Of a DNA stretch of 7,837 nucleotides, positions 4,945 to 7,837 are shown piece after piece. The translations under genes were made by a program, and so were the position numbers. The stretch comes from JANNSX01 sp031403155 (GTDB taxonomy: Bacteria; Pseudomonadota; Alphaproteobacteria; Rhizobiales; Hyphomicrobiaceae). A model generated the notes under the pieces. It was not told where the DNA came from. It saw only the letters and a program-made list of their open reading frames with translations, and searched no databases. The first letter of the stretch is position 1. Each line of letters starts with the position of its first letter. The stretch covers positions 1 through 7,837 of the forward strand of contig JANNSX010000300.1 of NCBI GenBank assembly GCA_031403155.1, written 5' to 3'.

Positions 4945-5892
4945 TTACGCTGGGTCGCCGGGCCCGCCGAGCGCGGTGCCCGGCGGCAGCTTGAATCCGC
5001 GCAGGAGATCGGCGGCAGGGAGCGCAGCCCTTCCGGCGCGTTGCAGAATTTGCAGGCGAACCGCGCCGGACCCGCAGGCGATCGTCAACCGGTCGTCGAG
5101 CACCAAACTTGGTGCGCCAGTCGCCTCGACGATTTCCGACCGCAGCACCTTGATCCGCTCGCGTTTCCCCGCTGGTCCCGCCTCGAACCACGCTCCGGGA
5201 AACGGCGACAAGCCACGGATCAGATTGTGCACGTCGCCTGCCGGCTTGCGCCAATCGATCCGCGCTTCCGCCTTGTCGATCTTGGCGGCGTAGGTCACGC
5301 CCGCATCTGATTGCGGCCGGCAGTCGAGCGCACCGCGCTCCAAAGCACCCAAGGCCCGCAGCATCAGATCGGCGCCACGCTGGGCCGCCAGATCGTGCAG
5401 CATGCCAGCGGTCATGTTGGAGGTTACGGCCATTGGCTCGGCCATGCAGACGGGGCCTCTGTCGAGCCCCTCGTCCATGCGCATGACCATCACGGCCGTC
5501 TCGGTGTCGCCGGCCATGATCGTGCGCTGGAGGGGGGCGGCACCGCGCCAGCGCGGCAGCTTGGAGGGATGCAAGTTGAGGCAGCCGTACTTGGGCGCAT
5601 CGAGAATGGGTTTGGGCAGCAGGAGCCCGTAGGCGACGACGACGGCGGCGTCGGCCGCATGCGCGCGGAACGCGGCCTGCTCGGCCTCGCCTTTGAGGCT
5701 CTTGGGGCTGAACACCGGAAGTCCCGCCGCTTCTGCGAAAGTCTGCACTGCTGATTTGCGCTCGGATTGGCCTCGTCCCGCCGGACTTGGCGGCTGGCAA
5801 TAGACGGCGGCGACCTCATGACCGGCGCCCACGATCTCGGCGAGCGCCGGCACCGCGAAGTCGGGCGTGCCCATGAAGACAATGCGCAACAT
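4945..5892 (-). CDS. fmt: Methionyl-tRNA formyltransferase
   Basis: This cytoplasmic enzyme transfers a formyl group from 10-formyl-tetrahydrofolate to Met-tRNA of the initiator type, allowing bacterial translation initiation. The 315 residues match the family's usual length. MLRIVFMGTPDFAVPAL opens the Rossmann-like formyltransferase domain. SPAGRGQ (36-42) corresponds to the tRNA-acceptor-binding loop. CLNLHPSKLPRWRGAAPLQRTI carries the catalytic N106 and H108, and EGLDRGPV carries D144, the same numbers as in E. coli. The C-terminal OB-like domain begins near 205 (VHNLIRGLSPFPGAW). The ATG is the only in-frame start before the TAA at 5961-5959, yet no Shine-Dalgarno motif precedes it, because a palindromic element begins 2 bp upstream. 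def lies directly upstream in the same direction. truA, a frequent third member, is absent here. Confidence 0.96.
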   Translation of the reverse strand: MLRIVFMGTPDFAVPALAEIVGAGHEVAAVYCQPPSPAGRGQSERKSAVQTFAEAAGLPVFSPKSLKGEAEQAAFRAHAADAAVVVAYGLLLPKPILDAPKYGCLNLHPSKLPRWRGAAPLQRTIMAGDTETAVMVMRMDEGLDRGPVCMAEPMAVTSNMTAGMLHDLAAQRGADLMLRALGALERGALDCRPQSDAGVTYAAKIDKAEARIDWRKPAGDVHNLIRGLSPFPGAWFEAGPAGKRERIKVLRSEIVEATGAPSLVLDDRLTIACGSGAVRLQILQRAGRAALPAADLLRGFKLPPGTALGGPGDPA

Positions 5893-5893
5893 C

Positions 5894-5994
5894 GCTAGGG
5901 TGTTTCCGTTTTCGGTTGCATCACTCCAACACCCTAGCCTTTTGGTTTGTCGTGCTTCTTATCGGAAAACCGCTACGCACTTTTCCGGAAGCAC
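5894..5994. repeat. RIME-like double palindrome filling the def-fmt gap
   Basis: Two hairpins are separated by 13 nt. The first has an 11-bp stem (GCTAGGGTGTT at 5894-5904 with AACACCCTAGC at 5928-5938). The second has an outer stem of 7 bp (GTGCTTC at 5952-5958 with GAAGCAC at 5988-5994), a 4-nt bulge TTAT on the 5' arm (5959-5962), an inner 7-bp stem (CGGAAAA at 5963-5969 with TTTTCCG at 5981-5987) and an 11-nt loop. From memory, the size, two-palindrome layout and CGGAAAACCG...TTTTCCGGAA wording match the abundant Rhizobium intergenic mosaic elements (RIME1-like, about 108 bp). It leaves one base between itself and each neighbouring codon (fmt start, def stop). Confidence 0.85.
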
Positions 5995-5995
5995 T

Positions 5996-6523
5996 CTACG
6001 CCGACGCTTCGGCGTCGCGCTTGGCCTTGATCATCTTCTTGACGATCCGGTCGCGCTTCAGCCGGGAGAGGTAATCGATGAAGAGTTTGCCGTTCAAGTG
6101 ATCGATCTCGTGCTGGACGACGGTCGCCAGCATGCCTTCGGCGAGCAGCTCCTGCCGGGCGCCGGTCGCATCCTGATAGACGATGCGGACCACCGCCGGC
6201 CGCTCGATCTCGGCATAGACGTCGGGAATGGAGAGGCAGCCTTCCTCGTGCAGCCGCACGTCCTCCCCAACGATCTCGACAATCTCCGGATTGGCCATGG
6301 CGATCGGCCGGGGCGTCTCGTCATTGAGTTTGGCCGTGTCGACGACGAGCAGCCGGCGCGGGATGGCCACCTGGATAGCCGCAAGCCCGATGCCCGGAGC
6401 GTCGTACATGGTTTCCAGCATGTCGGCGACGAGCTTGCCCAAGCGCTCGTCGAAGGCCTCGACGGGCTTGCTCGCCTCCCTGAGCAGGGGGTCGGGCAAC
6501 TTGATGATTTCGAGCTTCGCCAT
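5996..6523 (-). CDS. def: Peptide deformylase
   Basis: This metalloenzyme removes the formyl group from the N-terminal methionine of nascent proteins at the ribosome. All three family motifs are present, counted from ATG 6523 (175 residues): GIGLAAIQ (44-51), EGCLSIP (94-100, metal ligand C96) and QHEIDH (137-142, ligands H138 and H142 with catalytic E139). The C-terminal helix is rich in Lys and Arg (RLKRDRIVKKMIKAKR). The start was placed at ATG 6523 because MAKLEIIKLPDPLLR matches the usual family N-terminus. A longer TTG start at 6547 adds eight atypical residues. Neither has a Shine-Dalgarno motif, and a promoter-like sequence sits only 6 nt before the ATG, so the mRNA may be leaderless. 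It probably forms an operon with fmt across the palindromic element, and is divergent from rmuC. Confidence 0.95.
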   Translation of the reverse strand: MAKLEIIKLPDPLLREASKPVEAFDERLGKLVADMLETMYDAPGIGLAAIQVAIPRRLLVVDTAKLNDETPRPIAMANPEIVEIVGEDVRLHEEGCLSIPDVYAEIERPAVVRIVYQDATGARQELLAEGMLATVVQHEIDHLNGKLFIDYLSRLKRDRIVKKMIKAKRDAEASA

Positions 6524-6529
6524 ACGCTG

Positions 6530-6558
6530 TAGGTAATGGTGAGGCAAACGGGGGTCAA
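6530..6558 (-). promoter_or_regulatory. Candidate def promoter (possibly leaderless transcript)
   Basis: On the minus strand TTGACC (6558-6553) is followed, after exactly 17 nt, by TACCTA (6535-6530). Only 6 nt separate TACCTA from the def ATG. Transcription would start at or next to the A of the ATG, which would explain the missing Shine-Dalgarno motif. The -35 match is good and the -10 match is weak. Confidence 0.4.
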
Positions 6559-6604
6559 CGGCCCACCCACAAGGGCGCCCCCCGAATCATTGTAAACACC
6601 CGCC

Positions 6605-7795
6605 ATGGAACGCATCCCCGAGACTTTCAGCCCCTGGCTCGACGCCTTGCGCGCCGACCCGACGCCGCTTTGGCTGGGCCTGGCCGCGCTCATCGTGCTC
6701 GCCGTGATCTGGTCGCTGATCGCCGCCGTCCTGCGCCGGTTGGCCGCCGTCCGGCTCGAGGCCAGGATCGACGCCGCCAACCGGCAAACCGGGAGCATGC
6801 TCTCCGAGCTCAAGGGTCGCGTCGCCGCCATGGGCGAGCTCAACCAGGCCCGCCAGGCGGAGCTGTCCGCCCTCCTCGACCGGCGCCTCGACCATGTGAG
6901 CGAGCGGCTCGGGCAAGGGCTTTCGGAGACCAGCATGAAGCTCGGCTCGAGCCTGGTGGAGGCCGAGGGGCGCACGGCCGAGAGCCTGACCAAGCTCTAT
7001 GAGCGCCTCGCCCGCATCGATCAGGCCGGCCAGAGCCTCGACGATCTGTCGAAGGAGGTCGTTTCGCTGCAACAGGTCCTGTCGGACAAGCAGATGCGCG
7101 GCGCCTTCGGACAGATGCGCATGGAGGCGATCCTGGAGGACGGCTTGCCGCGCGGCGCTTTCGAGCTGCAGGCAACGTTGTCGAACGGGAAGCGGCCGGA
7201 CGCGTTGATCCGCCTGCCCTCGGCGCCTACCCCGCTCGCGGTCGACGCCAAGTTCCCGCTCGAAGGCTACGAAGCCTTACGCGCTGCTGCCACACCCGAA
7301 GCGCGCACTCAGGCGCTCGCCCGCTTCCGCGATACGGTCGGCAAACACGTCGACGACATCTCGGCCAAGTATCTGATCCCCGGCGAGACCCAGGATATGG
7401 CGCTGATGTTCGTGCCCTCGGAAGCGGTCTATGCCGAGATGCACGAGCGGCTGCCCGAGCTCATCCAGCGCGCCTACCGGGCGCACGTCGTCATTGTCTC
7501 GCCGAACATGCTGATGCTCGCGGTGCAGACCATGCAGGCGATCTTCAAGGATGTCCGGATGCGCGAGCAGGCGGGGCTCATCCAGCGCGAGGTCGGCCTT
7601 CTCATGACCGACGTGGCGCGTCTTACCGAGCGCGTTCAGGACCTCGACAAGCACTTCACGCTGGCGGCCAGGGACGTCGAGAAAATCCTGACGTCCACCG
7701 ACAAAATCGCCCAACGCGGGAAAAAGATCGATGCCGTCGAACTCGCCGACGATCTCGAGCCGGATGCGCCGCGGCTGGCCGCGGCAGGCGAGTAG
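6605..7795 (+). CDS. rmuC: DNA recombination protein RmuC
   Basis: RmuC-family protein, a membrane-anchored, coiled-coil protein with a nuclease-like domain. In E. coli, loss of rmuC raises inversion at short inverted repeats, so it is thought to limit rearrangements; its biochemical activity is not firmly known. The 396 residues show an N-terminal membrane segment at 21-43 (PLWLGLAALIVLAVIW), a long charged coiled coil at about 45-155, and the RmuC domain at about 158-365. Recognisable blocks are LSDKQMRGAFGQMRMEAILE, PDALIRLP with VDAKFPLEGY (199-222, the PD-(D/E)XK-like pair D199, D214/K216), YLIPGETQDMALMFVPSEAVYAE and VVIVSPNMLMLAVQTMQ. The tail is acidic. The ATG has no clear Shine-Dalgarno motif; TGTAAA at 6591-6596 could be a -10 of a nearly leaderless mRNA. 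TAG is followed at once by TAA in frame. The last 42 bases of the window show nothing further. Confidence 0.94.
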   Translation: MERIPETFSPWLDALRADPTPLWLGLAALIVLAVIWSLIAAVLRRLAAVRLEARIDAANRQTGSMLSELKGRVAAMGELNQARQAELSALLDRRLDHVSERLGQGLSETSMKLGSSLVEAEGRTAESLTKLYERLARIDQAGQSLDDLSKEVVSLQQVLSDKQMRGAFGQMRMEAILEDGLPRGAFELQATLSNGKRPDALIRLPSAPTPLAVDAKFPLEGYEALRAAATPEARTQALARFRDTVGKHVDDISAKYLIPGETQDMALMFVPSEAVYAEMHERLPELIQRAYRAHVVIVSPNMLMLAVQTMQAIFKDVRMREQAGLIQREVGLLMTDVARLTERVQDLDKHFTLAARDVEKILTSTDKIAQRGKKIDAVELADDLEPDAPRLAAAGE

Positions 7796-7837
7796 TAATA
7801 CCAAGCCGCGGAATGCTCGACCGGTCCGATGGCCCCG

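Noticed and set aside
4802..5800. 332-codon minus-strand frame within fmt
   Set aside because: It lies in another frame of fmt, is Arg/Ala/Pro-rich without domains, and fmt is certain.
5311..6532. Plus-strand open frames across fmt and def
   Set aside because: They are antisense shadows of fmt and def, rich in His, Gly, Asp and Gln as expected for the reverse of GC-rich genes.

Overview
The window looks like chromosomal DNA of a GC-rich alphaproteobacterium, most likely Hyphomicrobiales (Rhizobiales). The grounds are the def-fmt pair with rmuC divergent from def, an L19 gene with a long C-terminal extension, an intergenic palindrome of the rhizobial RIME type, and the general GC-rich codon use. 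No rRNA, tRNA, CRISPR array, transposase or integrase was seen.

Layout. 1-240 is the 3' end of a dienelactone hydrolase gene. 266-2307 (minus strand) is a tightly coupled three-gene operon: an unrecognised protein, an Xre/MbcA/ParS-type antitoxin and a RES-domain toxin. It is visibly less GC-rich than its surroundings and looks like an accessory insertion. 2308-2520 is a divergent control region. 2521-3192 is rplS (ribosomal protein L19), fused to a helix-hairpin-helix-like domain and followed by a strong intrinsic terminator. 3296-3665 is packed with palindromic repeats. 3638-4726 is a family IV (hormone-sensitive-lipase-like) alpha/beta hydrolase whose start is embedded in the last palindrome. 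4740-4940 encodes a small membrane-anchored Thr/Gly-rich protein. On the minus strand follow fmt (4945-5892) and def (5996-6523), separated by almost nothing except a 101-bp double palindrome. rmuC (6605-7795) runs the other way.

How the genes work together. def and fmt act at the two ends of N-formyl-methionine metabolism (formylation of initiator tRNA, then removal of the formyl group). rplS belongs to the same translation theme. The toxin-antitoxin operon is a self-contained NAD-targeting module, with a third gene of unknown role translated just ahead of the antitoxin.

The most unusual feature is the set of hairpins at 3337-3665. There are four large hairpins in two back-to-back pairs. 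Each has an outer stem of 7-11 bp, one 4-nt bulge, an inner stem of 15-16 bp and a loop of exactly 21 nt with a GCGGC core. The bulge is always on the arm facing the partner hairpin, and the 5'-arm bulge is TTAT. Within each pair the two hairpins share the lower part of the inner stem but differ in the upper part, with full compensation on the other arm. The def-fmt palindrome, which is otherwise unrelated in sequence, has the same TTAT bulge in the same place. This looks like a structure-conserved, sequence-variable repeat family, and I do not know a named family that matches it.
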